DNA of 64,000 nucleotides from Aeromicrobium phragmitis (GCF_003674095.1 NZ_RDBF01000002.1:124001-188000), one strand, 5' to 3'. Shown: positions 8,274-17,227, counted from the first letter of the stretch. Notes: generated by a model from the sequence alone, not told the origin. Numbers and translations are program-made.

Positions 8274-9221
8274 ATGAGTGAAGTCCTCGTTCTCATCGAT
8301 GCCCTCGAAGGCAAGGTCACCAAGCCTTCGCTGGAGCTCCTCACCATCGCACGTCGCATCGGCGAGCCCTCGGCCGTCGTGTTCGGCGACGCCGACACGG
8401 GCGTGCTGTCCGAGTACGGTGCGGAGAAGATCTACACCTTCGACGACGCCGCGTACAGCGAGTTCCTCGTCGCCCCGAAGGCGGACGGCGTGACGCAGCT
8501 GGTCAAGGACAAGAACCCGGCCGCCGTCCTCGTTCCCTCCACCACCGAGGGCAAGGAGGTCGCCGCACGGGTCGCGCTGCGCACCGAGTCCGGCCTGATC
8601 ACCGACGCCGTGGACGTGACCGTCGACGGCGGCACGATCACGACGACCCAGTCGGTGTTCGCCGGCAACTTCACCGTCGCCGCGCAGGTCACCAAGGGCA
8701 CGCCGATCATCGCGGTCAAGCCGAACTCCGCCGCACCTGAGCAGGCCGCGGGCGCCGGCGCGGTCGAGGCCGTGTCGGCCGAGGTCGCGGAGTCCTCCAA
8801 GACGGCCAAGATCACGTCCAACAAGCCGAAGGAGACCTCGGGTCGTCCCGAGCTCACCGAGGCCGCGATCGTCGTCTCCGGCGGCCGCGGAACCGGCGGC
8901 GACTTCTCCGACGTCGAGGCGCTCGCCGACGCTCTCGGCGCGGCCGTGGGTGCCTCGCGCGCCGCGGTCGACTCGGGGTGGTACCCGCACACCTTCCAGG
9001 TGGGCCAGACCGGCAAGACCGTCTCCCCGCAGCTCTACATCGCCAACGGCATCTCCGGCGCCATCCAGCACCGGGCGGGCATGCAGACGTCCAAGACGAT
9101 CGTCGCGGTCAACAAGGACGAGGAGGCGCCGATCTTCGAGCTCGTCGACTTCGGCGTCGTGGGCGATCTCAAGCAGGTCCTGCCGCAGGCGACCGAGGAG
9201 ATCAAGAAGCGCAAGGGCTGA
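8274..9221 (+). CDS. etfA: Electron transfer flavoprotein, alpha subunit
   Basis: This is the 315-residue alpha subunit, which carries most of the FAD contacts of the ETF dimer. The N-terminal half is the Rossmann-like ETF domain. The C-terminal half shows the FAD-binding signature in sequence: [10 protein letters not shown] (near residue 200), [23 protein letters not shown], split by the usual short turns, and [12 protein letters not shown]. All are typical of functional EtfA. Its length is standard. It follows etfB at 15 bases and is closed by a strong hairpin terminator. Together with the nearby enoyl-CoA hydratase it points to fatty-acid or amino-acid acyl-CoA oxidation. Confidence 0.96.
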   Translation: MSEVLVLIDALEGKVTKPSLELLTIARRIGEPSAVVFGDADTGVLSEYGAEKIYTFDDAAYSEFLVAPKADGVTQLVKDKNPAAVLVPSTTEGKEVAARVALRTESGLITDAVDVTVDGGTITTTQSVFAGNFTVAAQVTKGTPIIAVKPNSAAPEQAAGAGAVEAVSAEVAESSKTAKITSNKPKETSGRPELTEAAIVVSGGRGTGGDFSDVEALADALGAAVGASRAAVDSGWYPHTFQVGQTGKTVSPQLYIANGISGAIQHRAGMQTSKTIVAVNKDEEAPIFELVDFGVVGDLKQVLPQATEEIKKRKG

Positions 9222-9262
9222 GTCCCTGAGCACCGCGGAGCGTCGTCGTCCGACCCTTCGCT

Positions 9263-9297
9263 CACGAAGGCCCCTGGGAAACCCGGGGGCCTTCGTG
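9263..9297 (+). terminator. Terminator after etfBA
   Basis: CACGAAGGCCCC pairs with GGGGCCTTCGTG across a short TGGGAAACCCGG loop that can itself pair. There is no U-run, as is common for actinobacterial terminators. Confidence 0.85.
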
Positions 9298-9451
9298 CTG
9301 TCTATGGCCCGGGCGAGTCGTTCGCGATGGCTCATCGGTTCGGTAACACTTTGATTAAGGTGAGCGCCGCCCTCTGTCGGAGCACCCGTCCTGAGTGATA
9401 GCAATGAGGATGCGCCTGATCTGGCGTACCCATGTACAGGAGGAAAACCCC

Positions 9452-11068
9452 ATGCGACTCACTCGGCGGACACGCCTGGCGGGCATCGCGCTGGTCGCGG
9501 CCGGCAGCCTCACCCTGGCTGCCTGCGGTGGTGGAGACGGTGGCGGCGACAACGCCGACAACGTCATCACGTCGAACAGCATCGAGCCCCAGAACCCCCT
9601 CGTGCCGAGCAACACCAACGAGGTGGGCGGCGGCAACATCATCGACCTCATCTTCGCCGGACTCGTGTCGTACACGACCGACGGCGAGACCGAGATGGAG
9701 GTCGCTGAGTCGATCGAGTCCGAGGACAACATCACCTGGACCGTCACGCTCAAGGACGGGTGGACGTTCTCCGACGGTAGCCCCGTGACGGCCAGCTCCT
9801 TCGTGGACGCGTGGAACTACGGCGCCAACCCCGAGAACGCTCAGCTCGGTGCGTACTTCTACTACCCGATCGAAGGCACTACGGGCGACGGCACGATCGA
9901 GGGCGGCGGCGACACGATCTCCGGTCTCAACGTGGTCGACGACCTGACCTTCACGATCAAGCTCAAGAACCCCGAGTCGGACTTTCCCGGACGTCTGGGC
10001 TACGCGGCGTACTTCCCGCTTCCGGAGGTCGCGTTCGAGGACATGGAGGCCTTCGGCGAGAAGCCGGTCAGCAACGGCCCCTACACGCTCGAGTCCTGGG
10101 AGCACGACGTCCAGGCCGTGCTCGTGCCGAACGAGGATTACGACGGCAACCGCAAGCCTCAGAACGACGGCATCACCTACAAGTTCTACCAGGATCCGGA
10201 CGCGGCCTACACCGATGTGCAGTCGGGCAACCTCGACGTCCTCGATCAGGTGCCGCCGAGCGCGCTGACCACCTACGAGACCGACGACTCGGTGCAGGCG
10301 TTCTCCGAACCCGGCTCGGTCAACGCCACCATCACCATCCCGTCGTCGCTCCCGCACTTCGCGGAGGACGAGGAGGGCAAGCTGCGCCGTCAGGCCCTCT
10401 CGATGGCCATCGACCGTGAGGAGATCACCTCCAAGATCTTCGACGGTTCGCGCACCCCCTCGACCGACTTCAGCTCCCCGCTGATGCCGGGTTACACCGA
10501 GGACATCGAAGGCAACGAGGTTCTCGAGTTCGACGCCGACGCCGCCAAGGACCTCTGGGCCCAGGCCGACGCGATCAGCCCCTTCGAGGGCACGTTCGAG
10601 CTGTCGTACAACGCCGACGGCGCGGGCAACAAGGAGTGGGTCGAGGCGGTAGTCAACCAGTGGCGCACCAACCTCGAGATCGAGGCGGAGCCCAAGGCGT
10701 TCCCGACCTTCGCCGAGCTGCGTGAGCTGGTCACGAACCGCACGATCGGCACGGCGTTCCGTACCGGTTGGCAGCCCGACTACCCGTCGATCTACAACTA
10801 CCTCGGCCCGATCTTCGGAACCGGCGCGGGCTCGAACGACGGCGACTACAGCAACCCGGAGTTCGACGCCAAGCTCGTCGAGGCCTCGAGCGCGCAGAAC
10901 GATGATGAGCGCTACCAGGCGCTCGCCGAGGCGCAGGCGATCCTGATGGAGGATCTGCCGGCGATCCCGCTGTGGAACACCAACATCTCCGCCGCGGCGG
11001 CAGAGGGTGTCAACAACGTGGAGTTCAACTGGCAGAACAAGCCGGAGCTCCAGCGCGTCACCAAGTAA
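9452..11068 (+). CDS. ABC transporter substrate-binding lipoprotein (oligopeptide/dipeptide family 5)
   Basis: This 538-residue lipoprotein starts MRLTRRTRLAG, continues with a hydrophobic core and has the lipobox LTLAAC. It is therefore exported and lipid-anchored, where it captures peptide-like solutes for the permease encoded just downstream. The mature part has the SBP family 5 layout: NPLVPSNTNE, VAESIESEDNITWTVTLKDG, SNGPYTLESWEHD and the C-terminal GWQPDYPSIYNYL segment. A frame extension exists upstream, but ATG 9452 with AGGAGG at 9438-9443 and an immediate signal peptide is clearly the start. A hairpin separates it from the permease genes, which would allow more binding protein than membrane components. 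The actual ligand (dipeptide, oligopeptide, nickel or sugar) cannot be told. Confidence 0.92.
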   Translation: MRLTRRTRLAGIALVAAGSLTLAACGGGDGGGDNADNVITSNSIEPQNPLVPSNTNEVGGGNIIDLIFAGLVSYTTDGETEMEVAESIESEDNITWTVTLKDGWTFSDGSPVTASSFVDAWNYGANPENAQLGAYFYYPIEGTTGDGTIEGGGDTISGLNVVDDLTFTIKLKNPESDFPGRLGYAAYFPLPEVAFEDMEAFGEKPVSNGPYTLESWEHDVQAVLVPNEDYDGNRKPQNDGITYKFYQDPDAAYTDVQSGNLDVLDQVPPSALTTYETDDSVQAFSEPGSVNATITIPSSLPHFAEDEEGKLRRQALSMAIDREEITSKIFDGSRTPSTDFSSPLMPGYTEDIEGNEVLEFDADAAKDLWAQADAISPFEGTFELSYNADGAGNKEWVEAVVNQWRTNLEIEAEPKAFPTFAELRELVTNRTIGTAFRTGWQPDYPSIYNYLGPIFGTGAGSNDGDYSNPEFDAKLVEASSAQNDDERYQALAEAQAILMEDLPAIPLWNTNISAAAAEGVNNVEFNWQNKPELQRVTK

Positions 11069-11078
11069 TCACCACGGC

Positions 11079-11114
11079 GGGTGGGGCGACACCTCGAGGG
11101 GTGTCGCCCCACCC
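11079..11114 (+). terminator. Intercistronic hairpin after the binding-protein gene
   Basis: GGGTGGGGCGACACC (11079-11093) pairs perfectly with GGTGTCGCCCCACCC (11100-11114) around a six-base loop. It lies 10 bases after the binding-protein stop and 85 bases before the permease. It may stabilise the upstream mRNA or partly terminate transcription. Confidence 0.8.
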
Positions 11115-11198
11115 CTGTGTGATCCCACCCTCCCCCCGCCCGACGGTGCGACCCACCGCAGGGGAGTAGATTGATCCCTCGATCAGGAGGTCCTGCCC

Positions 11199-12125
11199 AT
11201 GTGGTGGTATGTCGGAAAGCGCCTGCTGCAGGCGATTCCCGTGGTGTTGGGCGCCACGTTGCTCATCTACGCGATGGTGTTCCTGCAGCCGGGCGACCCC
11301 ATCTTGGCGCTGTTCGGAGAGAAGCCGGTCTCCGAGTCCGTCAAGGCTGAACTCGAGGCGCAGTACAACCTCGACCAGCCGTTCATCATTCAGTGGCTGC
11401 TCTTCCTCGGTGGCGCCCTGACCGGTGACTTCGGCCTTTCATTCTCCGGTCAGCCCGTCGCCGATCTCATCGGCCGGGCCTTCCCGGTCACCCTCAAACT
11501 CGCCCTCATGGCCCTCGTGATCGAGGCCGTGCTCGGCATCATCGCCGGGTTCTACGCCGGCTTGCGGCGCGGCAAGATCTTCGACTCCACGATGCTCGTG
11601 GTGTCCCTGCTGGTCATCGCCGTCCCGATCTTCGTACTCGGCTTCATGCTCCAGCTCGTCTTCGGTGTCCAGTTGCAGTGGGCGCCGGCGACCGTCGGCG
11701 GCGACGCCTCGTTCCAGCGCCTGATCTTGCCGGCCGTCGTGCTCGGATTGGTCTCCTTCGCCTACGTGCTCCGCCTGACGCGCACCTCGGTGGTCGAGAA
11801 CCTCGGTGCCGATCACGTGCGTACCGCCCGGGCCAAGGGGCTGAGTGAGACCGAGGTCAACCGCAAGCACGTGCTGCGCAACTCGCTGATCCCCGTCGTC
11901 ACCTTCCTCGGCGCCGACCTCGGCACGCTGATGGCCGGCGCCATCGTGACGGAGGGCATCTTCAACATCCCCGGCATCGGCAACCTCGCGTACCAGGCGG
12001 TGTTGCGTGGCGAAGGGCCGACGGTCGTCTCGGTGGTCACCATCATGGTGCTCGTCTACGTCGTGATGAGCCTGCTCGTCGATCTGCTGTACGCCGCATT
12101 GGACCCGAGGATTCGCTATGCCTGA
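11199..12125 (+). CDS. Peptide ABC transporter permease (DppB/OppB type)
   Basis: The 308-residue integral membrane subunit has about six helices. The N-terminus WWYVGKRLLQAIPVVLGATL is typical of the DppB/OppB family. The EAA coupling loop that contacts the ATPase is visible near residue 205 as VRTARAKGLSETEVNRKHVL, followed by the family ending IFNIPGIGNLAYQAV. CAGGAGG lies about seven bases before ATG 11199. The last eight bases overlap the start of the second permease gene, so both subunits are made together. With the binding protein and fused ATPase it makes a complete importer. Confidence 0.93.
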   Translation: MWWYVGKRLLQAIPVVLGATLLIYAMVFLQPGDPILALFGEKPVSESVKAELEAQYNLDQPFIIQWLLFLGGALTGDFGLSFSGQPVADLIGRAFPVTLKLALMALVIEAVLGIIAGFYAGLRRGKIFDSTMLVVSLLVIAVPIFVLGFMLQLVFGVQLQWAPATVGGDASFQRLILPAVVLGLVSFAYVLRLTRTSVVENLGADHVRTARAKGLSETEVNRKHVLRNSLIPVVTFLGADLGTLMAGAIVTEGIFNIPGIGNLAYQAVLRGEGPTVVSVVTIMVLVYVVMSLLVDLLYAALDPRIRYA

Positions 12126-13095
12126 CATGACTCCTTTGCCCGGGCAGACCATCTACGTCGCGCCCACCGACGGGACGCCGCTCGAGGAGACGGGCACCGT
12201 CGACACCAGCGCACCGCCGGAGGGCCAGTGGAAGGAGGCCTGGAAGCAGTTGCGGAGCAACTGGATCTTCTGGGTCTCGGCGGTCCTGCTGGTCATCATC
12301 TTCATCGTGGTCCTCTTCCCGGGACTCTTCACGGACATCAATCCGCGACAGGCGCAGTTGTCACGCAGCCTCGAGGGCCCGTCGGCCGACCACTGGTTCG
12401 GCTTCGATCGCCAGGGCTACGACGTGTTCTCGCGGGTCGTCTACGGCGCTCGGGCCTCGGTCACGGTCGGCATCCTGACGATGTTGTTCGTGACGGTCGT
12501 CGGGCTGTTGACCGGCGCGGTCGCCGGGTTCTACGGCAAGTGGGTCGACACGGCCATCTCCCGTGTCGCTGACATCTTCTTCGCGATTCCGCTGATCCTC
12601 GGCGCGATCGTGCTGCTGTCGACGCTCAACAACGTGTGGTCCAACCGCGGCTACTGGGGCGGCGTGCTCGCGGTCGTCCTCGTCTTGGCCGTGTTCGGCT
12701 GGCCGCAGATGACCCGTATCGCGCGCGGAGCGGTGCTGGAGATCAAGTCGCTCGAGTTCATCGACGCGGCACGCGCCATCGGGGCGACCAAGCGCAGCAA
12801 CCTGTGGCGGCACGTCATCCCCAACTCGCTGGCTCCGGTCATCGTCACCGCGACGGTGTCGCTCGGTGTGTACATCGTCGCGGAAGCCACGCTGTCGTTC
12901 CTCGGCATCGGGCTGCCGCCGAGCGTGGTCTCGTGGGGCAACGACATCGCCGCGGCCCAGAGCCAGGTGCGGTCGGGCAACAACCTGCACGTCCTGTTCT
13001 TCCCCGCCGGTGCCCTCGCGATCACCGTCCTGAGCTTCATGCTGCTCGGTGACGCCGTGCGCGACGCCCTCGATCCGAAGGCCAAGAAGTCATGA
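12118..13095 (+). CDS. Peptide ABC transporter permease (DppC/OppC type)
   Basis: This 325-residue second membrane subunit has a cytoplasmic N-terminal tail of about 50 residues before the first helix, as in OppC. The landmarks HWFGFDRQGYDVFSRVVYGAR, read across the usual domain boundary, and the EAA loop FIDAARAIGATKRSNLWRHV are both present, followed by EATLSFLGIGLPP. Translation starts inside the upstream permease gene (ATG 12118). It ends overlapping the ATPase start by four bases (ATGA at 13092-13095), so the operon is tightly coupled. It pairs with the upstream permease to form the transport channel. Confidence 0.93.
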   Translation: MPDMTPLPGQTIYVAPTDGTPLEETGTVDTSAPPEGQWKEAWKQLRSNWIFWVSAVLLVIIFIVVLFPGLFTDINPRQAQLSRSLEGPSADHWFGFDRQGYDVFSRVVYGARASVTVGILTMLFVTVVGLLTGAVAGFYGKWVDTAISRVADIFFAIPLILGAIVLLSTLNNVWSNRGYWGGVLAVVLVLAVFGWPQMTRIARGAVLEIKSLEFIDAARAIGATKRSNLWRHVIPNSLAPVIVTATVSLGVYIVAEATLSFLGIGLPPSVVSWGNDIAAAQSQVRSGNNLHVLFFPAGALAITVLSFMLLGDAVRDALDPKAKKS

Positions 13096-14795
13096 CCCAG
13101 CCCCTGTTGCAGATCACCGACCTCCAGGTCGCGTTCCGCGCCGGCAAGCAGGACATCCCCGCCGTGCGTGGAGCCGGTCTGACCGTGTATCCCGGCCAGA
13201 CCGTCGCCATCGTGGGCGAGTCCGGATCGGGCAAATCGACCACCGCGCACGCCATCATCGACCTGCTCCCCGGAACGGGCCATGTCACGGGCGGCTCGAT
13301 CGTGTTCGACGGTCGCGACATCACCCACCTCAAGCGCCGAGAGCGCGAGGCGATCCGAGGCAGCCAGATCGGTCTCGTGCCGCAGGACCCGATGTCGAAC
13401 CTCAATCCGCTCGTGCGGGTCGGGAAGCAGATCAAGGAGTCCCTCGAGGCCAATGGGGTGGCCCGAGGCAAAGCCGCCGACAAGCGCGTGGTGGAACTGC
13501 TGGAGGAAGCCGGCCTGCCCGACGCGGCCAGCCGCGCCCGCCAGTTCCCGCACGAATACTCCGGCGGCATGCGCCAGCGTGCGCTGATCGCGATGGGTCT
13601 CGCGGCGCGACCGAAGCTGCTCATCGCCGACGAGCCCACCTCGGCGCTCGACGTCACGGTGCAGAAGCAGATCCTCGACCACCTGGAGACGCTGACGACG
13701 GACCTGGGCGTTGCGGTCCTGCTGATCACCCACGACCTCGGGCTGGCCGCCGAGCGCGCCGACCACCTCGTCGTGATGTACAAGGGCCAGGTCGTGGAGT
13801 CAGGACCTGCCCTGCAGATTCTCAAGAACCCGCAGCATCCGTACTCGCAGCGGCTCATCTCGTCGGCGCCCTCGCTGGCGTCCCAGCGCCTGACCTCGCA
13901 GTTGCGTGCGGAGGTGCGGGAGAGCTCGGTCAAGACCGCAGGGGAGATCGCGGCGGAGATCGTGGCCGAGGGCGAGCTCGGCGGCGAGGTCACCGATGCC
14001 GTGGTCGAGGCCAAGAACCTCACCAAGGTGTTCAAGCTCCCCGGCGGCGCGCCGGGCCGTTCGATCGACTTCACGGCCGTCGACGACGTGTCCTTCCGGC
14101 TCCGGCGCGGCACCACGACGGCGATCGTGGGGGAGTCCGGATCGGGTAAGTCGACCGTGGCCCGGATGGTCCTGGATCTGCTGGAGCCGACGAGTGGTTC
14201 GGTGGAGTTCGACGGCATCGACATCACCACGCTGCGCGACAAGAAGCAGCAGCTGGCGTTCCGGCGTCGGGTGCAGCCGGTGTTCCAGAACCCGTATGCC
14301 TCGCTCGATCCGATGTACTCGATCTACCGCTCGATCGAGGAACCGCTGCGCACCCACAAGATCGGCAGCGACAAGGAGCGCGAGGCCAAGATCCGCGATC
14401 TGCTCGACAAGGTGTCGCTGCCGTCGGCGGTGATGCGGCGGTTCCCGAGCGAGCTGTCCGGTGGCCAGCGTCAGCGCGTGGCGATCGCCCGGGCCCTGGC
14501 GCTCGACCCCGAGGTGGTCATCCTCGACGAGGCGGTCTCCGCGCTCGATGTGCTCGTGCAGGCACAGATCCTCACCCTGCTCAACGACCTGCAGGCTGAG
14601 CTGGGTCTGAGCTACCTGTTCATCACCCACGACCTCGCGGTGGTCCGGCAGATCGCCGACGACGTTCTGGTGATGCAGAACGGCAAGGTGGTGGAGCAGG
14701 CGACGGTGACCGAGGTCTTCGACCGCCCGCGCGAGGAGTACACCCGCAAACTGCTCGACGCCATCCCCGGCGGCTCCATCGAGCTCGCAAGCTGA
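13092..14795 (+). CDS. Fused dual ATPase of the peptide ABC transporter (DppD-DppF type)
   Basis: Two complete ATP-binding cassettes are joined in one 567-residue protein, replacing the separate OppD and OppF subunits. The first half has Walker A GESGSGKST near residues 42-50 and signature YSGGMRQRALIAM. The second has a second GESGSGKST near 346-354, signature LSGGQRQRVAIARAL and Walker B VVILDEAVSALD. Both halves keep the catalytic glutamate and the switch histidine (ITHDL), so both sites look active. Each half ends with the peptide-transporter extension (NPQHPYSQRLI and RPREEYTRKLLD). A linker of about 40 residues around 275-310 joins them. It is the last gene of the importer operon and is followed by a hairpin. 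Confidence 0.93.
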   Translation: MTQPLLQITDLQVAFRAGKQDIPAVRGAGLTVYPGQTVAIVGESGSGKSTTAHAIIDLLPGTGHVTGGSIVFDGRDITHLKRREREAIRGSQIGLVPQDPMSNLNPLVRVGKQIKESLEANGVARGKAADKRVVELLEEAGLPDAASRARQFPHEYSGGMRQRALIAMGLAARPKLLIADEPTSALDVTVQKQILDHLETLTTDLGVAVLLITHDLGLAAERADHLVVMYKGQVVESGPALQILKNPQHPYSQRLISSAPSLASQRLTSQLRAEVRESSVKTAGEIAAEIVAEGELGGEVTDAVVEAKNLTKVFKLPGGAPGRSIDFTAVDDVSFRLRRGTTTAIVGESGSGKSTVARMVLDLLEPTSGSVEFDGIDITTLRDKKQQLAFRRRVQPVFQNPYASLDPMYSIYRSIEEPLRTHKIGSDKEREAKIRDLLDKVSLPSAVMRRFPSELSGGQRQRVAIARALALDPEVVILDEAVSALDVLVQAQILTLLNDLQAELGLSYLFITHDLAVVRQIADDVLVMQNGKVVEQATVTEVFDRPREEYTRKLLDAIPGGSIELAS

Positions 14796-14808
14796 CAGTT
14801 GACCAGGA

Positions 14809-14845
14809 GACCACGCATCGCCCCATCACGGGGCGGTGCGTGGTC
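14809..14845 (+). terminator. Terminator after the peptide transporter operon
   Basis: GACCACGCATCGCCCC pairs with GGGGCGGTGCGTGGTC around a four-base ATCAC-type loop, with one T-G wobble. It lies 13 bases after the ATPase stop. Confidence 0.85.
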
Positions 14846-14946
14846 GACCTTTCCGATGCTCGGTGACGTTGCTGAAGCACCGCCGCTGTGCTCGTCAGGT
14901 TGACCACACACCGCTCCCAGTGCCGCGCGAGAAGGACTCCTCCGGA

Positions 14947-14981
14947 TTGACCTGTTCGAACAGGTGTTCGATACTGGGAGG
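14947..14981 (+). promoter_or_regulatory. LexA-controlled SOS promoter of imuA'-imuB-dnaE2
   Basis: TTGACC (14947-14952) and GATACT (14970-14975) form -35 and -10 boxes with a 17-base spacer. The spacer holds a perfect actinobacterial SOS box TCGAACAGGTGTTCGA (14956-14971), which also overlaps the first bases of the -10. LexA bound here would block the promoter until DNA damage. The -10 ends six bases before GTG 14982, so the transcript is probably leaderless. Confidence 0.9.
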
Positions 14982-15629
14982 GTGTCCCGTGCTGCTCTGA
15001 TCGATGATCTGCGTGCCAAGGTGCGCCAGCTCGAGGGGCGCCCGCAGGTCGCGTCCCTGACCGTTCATCCCGCGCTGGCCGGCATGCTCGACCTGCAGGT
15101 CGGCCACGCCTACACCGTCGACTCGGCCACCCTCGCGATGCTCGTCATGGCCGGCCCGTCCTCGCACGACGGCGCCTGGTGCGCGGTGGTCGGGGCCGGC
15201 GACTTCGGCATGGAGGCCGCACAGTCTTTCGGTGTCGATCTCGAGCGCACGGTGCTCGTTCCCGATCCGGGGGAGGACTGGCTCGCCGTCGTCGCGGCGC
15301 TCGTCGACGTGGTCTCTGTCGTGGTGGTGGCCGGGCGGGACATCTCCGCGCGCGACGCGCAGCGCATGGCCGCCCGGCTGTACGAGCGCCAGAGCATCAT
15401 CATCGCGTGGGACGGCGCCTGGCCCCGGGCACGCGCTCACGTCCGGCTCACCGATGTCGTGTGGCACGGTGTGGAGCGCGGGAGCGGGCATCTGCAGTCG
15501 CGGCAGGCGACGATCGAGGTGCAGCAGGTCGGTCGGCCGGCGGCACGGCGTCGCTTCTGGTTGCCCGACGGCGATCAGCAGGTCCGAGCCGTCGAGCCGT
15601 CGTCACCACGGCTGCGGAGCGTGGGCTGA
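14982..15629 (+). CDS. imuA': ImuA' mutasome accessory protein (RecA/SulA-like fold)
   Basis: This 215-residue protein corresponds to the actinobacterial ImuA' (Rv3395c-like) that works with ImuB and DnaE2 in damage-induced mutagenesis. It has the RecA-like pattern without a Walker A motif. The recognisable parts are LRAKVRQLEGRP at the N-terminus, VVGAGDFGMEAAQSFGVDLE in the middle and the RTVLVPDPGEDW segment. In the known system it binds ImuB and possibly links it to RecA. A GTG at 14964 also opens the frame but lies inside the LexA box. GTG 14982 is preferred because the -10 box ends six bases before it. imuB starts two bases after its stop. Identity rests on cassette context and overall pattern. 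Confidence 0.85.
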   Translation: MSRAALIDDLRAKVRQLEGRPQVASLTVHPALAGMLDLQVGHAYTVDSATLAMLVMAGPSSHDGAWCAVVGAGDFGMEAAQSFGVDLERTVLVPDPGEDWLAVVAALVDVVSVVVVAGRDISARDAQRMAARLYERQSIIIAWDGAWPRARAHVRLTDVVWHGVERGSGHLQSRQATIEVQQVGRPAARRRFWLPDGDQQVRAVEPSSPRLRSVG

Positions 15630-15631
15630 CC

Positions 15632-17152
15632 ATGGCGCGCATCCTGGTGCTCTGGTGCCCCGACTGGCCGGTCGTGGCGCAGCTGCCTGACCTGCCGCCC
15701 GATACCCCCATGGCCGTCCTGGAACGCGATGGCACCGTCCTGGCCTGCTCACCGCGGGCTCGGGAAGAGGGGGTGCGGCGCGGGATGCGACGCCGTGACG
15801 CCCAGGCCCGCTGTCCCGAACTCGTGCTCCGCGACCACGACGCTGACGCCGACGCCCGCGCCTTCGAGCCCGTCCTCACCCTCATCGAGTCGTTGAGCCC
15901 CGGGGTGGCCCCGTTGCGTCCGGGACTGTGCGCGCTGGGGGTCCCGGCGCGCTACTACGGCGGTGAGACCGAGGCCGCGGCGGTCATCACCGAGCAGCTC
16001 GTCGAGCACGGTCTGTGGGATGTCCGGTGCGGCATCGCCGACGACCTCTTCACCGCCGAGCAGGCCGCCCGTCGCGCGCCCGTGCAAGAGGCGTTCGTCG
16101 TCCCGGCCGGTGGCTCACCGGACTTCGTCCGCGATCTGCCGCTCGACGTCCTCGACGATGCCGACATGGTCGATCTGCTGCGACGGCTGGGATTGCGCAC
16201 CCTGGGCGACTTCGCACGGCTCCCGGCGCGCGACGTCCACACCCGCTTCGGCCCGCTCGGGGCGATGGCCCACCGGCTCGCCCGCGGCGAGGACCACCGA
16301 CTCGTCGCCCGGCGCGAGGTGCCGCCCGACCTCGTCGGACGCGCGGTGTTCGAGCCCCCGCTCAGCAGCAGTGAGGCCATCGCGTTCAGTCTGCGCACCA
16401 CAGCCGAGTCCTTCGTGGCGGCCCTGACCGAGCGCGGCGAGGTGGCCACGGCCGTGCGCATCGAGATCGATGCCGACGGTGCACTCGCGCACGAGCGTTC
16501 CTGGAGGCACCCACGATGGTTCTCCTCGGCCGATCTGGTCGACCGGGTGCGGTGGCAGCTGCAGGCACCTGGCGTGATCACCCGCCCCGTCGACGAAGTC
16601 CGCATCGTCCCCGAAGCCGTCGCCACCCTGGGCGAGCACGCCGAGAGCCTGTTCGGGGGCGGGGTCGACGAGCAGGTCGAGCGCGGAGTGGCCCGGGTGC
16701 AGAGCCTCGTCGGTCCCGAGGCCGTGCGGTCCGCGGGAGTGCAGGGAGGGCGAGATCCGCGGGAGCGCCAGTTGACCGCGCCCTGGGGCGACCGTCCCGT
16801 GGGGGTCCGGGCCACCGAGGCTCCGTGGCCGGGATCGATCCCGGCCACTCCCGCCCCGGCTCGCGTCCTGCCCGAGCCGGCGCCGGCGCAGGTCGTGGGC
16901 GCCGAAGGGCAGAGCGTCGTGGTCACCGGGCGAGGCGGCCTGACCGGAGAACCCGCCCGGTTCCGGCCCCGTCCGGACGAGGCCTGGCAGCCCGTGGCGG
17001 CCTGGGCCGGACCCTGGCCGATCGACGACCTGTGGTGGGACGAGCATGCGGCGCGCCGGGTCGCCCGTTTCCAGGTCGTCGGCGTCGACGGCAGCGCCTG
17101 GCTCATGTGCGTCGAGAACGGCCACTGGTGGACCGAGGCCCGCTACGACTGA
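15632..17152 (+). CDS. imuB: ImuB, catalytically defective Y-family polymerase homologue
   Basis: The 506-residue protein has the Y-family fold of DinB-like polymerases, beginning MARILVLWCPDWPVVAQLPD. The acidic residues that bind the catalytic metals are not kept in the usual DxD/FF and SxDE contexts. It should therefore act as a scaffold, as in mycobacteria, bringing DnaE2 to the sliding clamp. A helix-hairpin-helix/thumb region follows (DLLRRLGLRTLGDFARLPAR). A likely beta-clamp-binding motif QLTAPWG begins at Q380, matching the position and form of the mycobacterial QLPLWG. The C-terminal 60 residues are tryptophan-rich (WAGPWPIDDLWWDEHAARR), typical of ImuB. It is second in the SOS operon and is separated from dnaE2 by a large palindrome. 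Confidence 0.9.
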   Translation: MARILVLWCPDWPVVAQLPDLPPDTPMAVLERDGTVLACSPRAREEGVRRGMRRRDAQARCPELVLRDHDADADARAFEPVLTLIESLSPGVAPLRPGLCALGVPARYYGGETEAAAVITEQLVEHGLWDVRCGIADDLFTAEQAARRAPVQEAFVVPAGGSPDFVRDLPLDVLDDADMVDLLRRLGLRTLGDFARLPARDVHTRFGPLGAMAHRLARGEDHRLVARREVPPDLVGRAVFEPPLSSSEAIAFSLRTTAESFVAALTERGEVATAVRIEIDADGALAHERSWRHPRWFSSADLVDRVRWQLQAPGVITRPVDEVRIVPEAVATLGEHAESLFGGGVDEQVERGVARVQSLVGPEAVRSAGVQGGRDPRERQLTAPWGDRPVGVRATEAPWPGSIPATPAPARVLPEPAPAQVVGAEGQSVVVTGRGGLTGEPARFRPRPDEAWQPVAAWAGPWPIDDLWWDEHAARRVARFQVVGVDGSAWLMCVENGHWWTEARYD

Positions 17153-17160
17153 CCGGTGTA

Positions 17161-17227
17161 CCCGCTGAGTGTGACGTTTCGCCAGGTAAACCACGGAAAT
17201 CACCTGCGAAACGTCACACTCAGCGGG
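17161..17227. repeat. Palindromic repeat, family 1 copy B, between imuB and dnaE2
   Basis: Arms 17161-17182 and 17206-17227 are perfectly complementary over 22 bases. With one bulged C the stem extends a further AGGT/ACCT, leaving a 14-base loop. The core TGAGTGTGACGTTTCGC is shared with 3018-3080. It begins nine bases after the imuB stop and ends 26 bases before dnaE2, inside what should be one operon. Confidence 0.9.

Noticed and set aside
7362..9404. 680-codon minus-strand open frame opposite etfBA
   Set aside because: Low-complexity Arg/Gly/Leu/Asp composition typical of antisense frames in high-GC DNA; the plus-strand genes are unequivocal.
14964..14981. GTG 14964 as the imuA' start
   Set aside because: It lies inside the LexA box and upstream of the -10 box end, so it would not be transcribed from the visible promoter.
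15632..17152. imuB as an active DinB/Pol IV polymerase
   Set aside because: The catalytic acidic motifs are not preserved, and the gene sits between imuA' and dnaE2 with the ImuB-type clamp motif and Trp-rich tail.
17161..17227. Hairpin before dnaE2 as a tRNA or riboswitch
   Set aside because: It is a single long stem with no cloverleaf or ligand-pocket architecture, and the same word recurs at 3018 as a simple palindrome.
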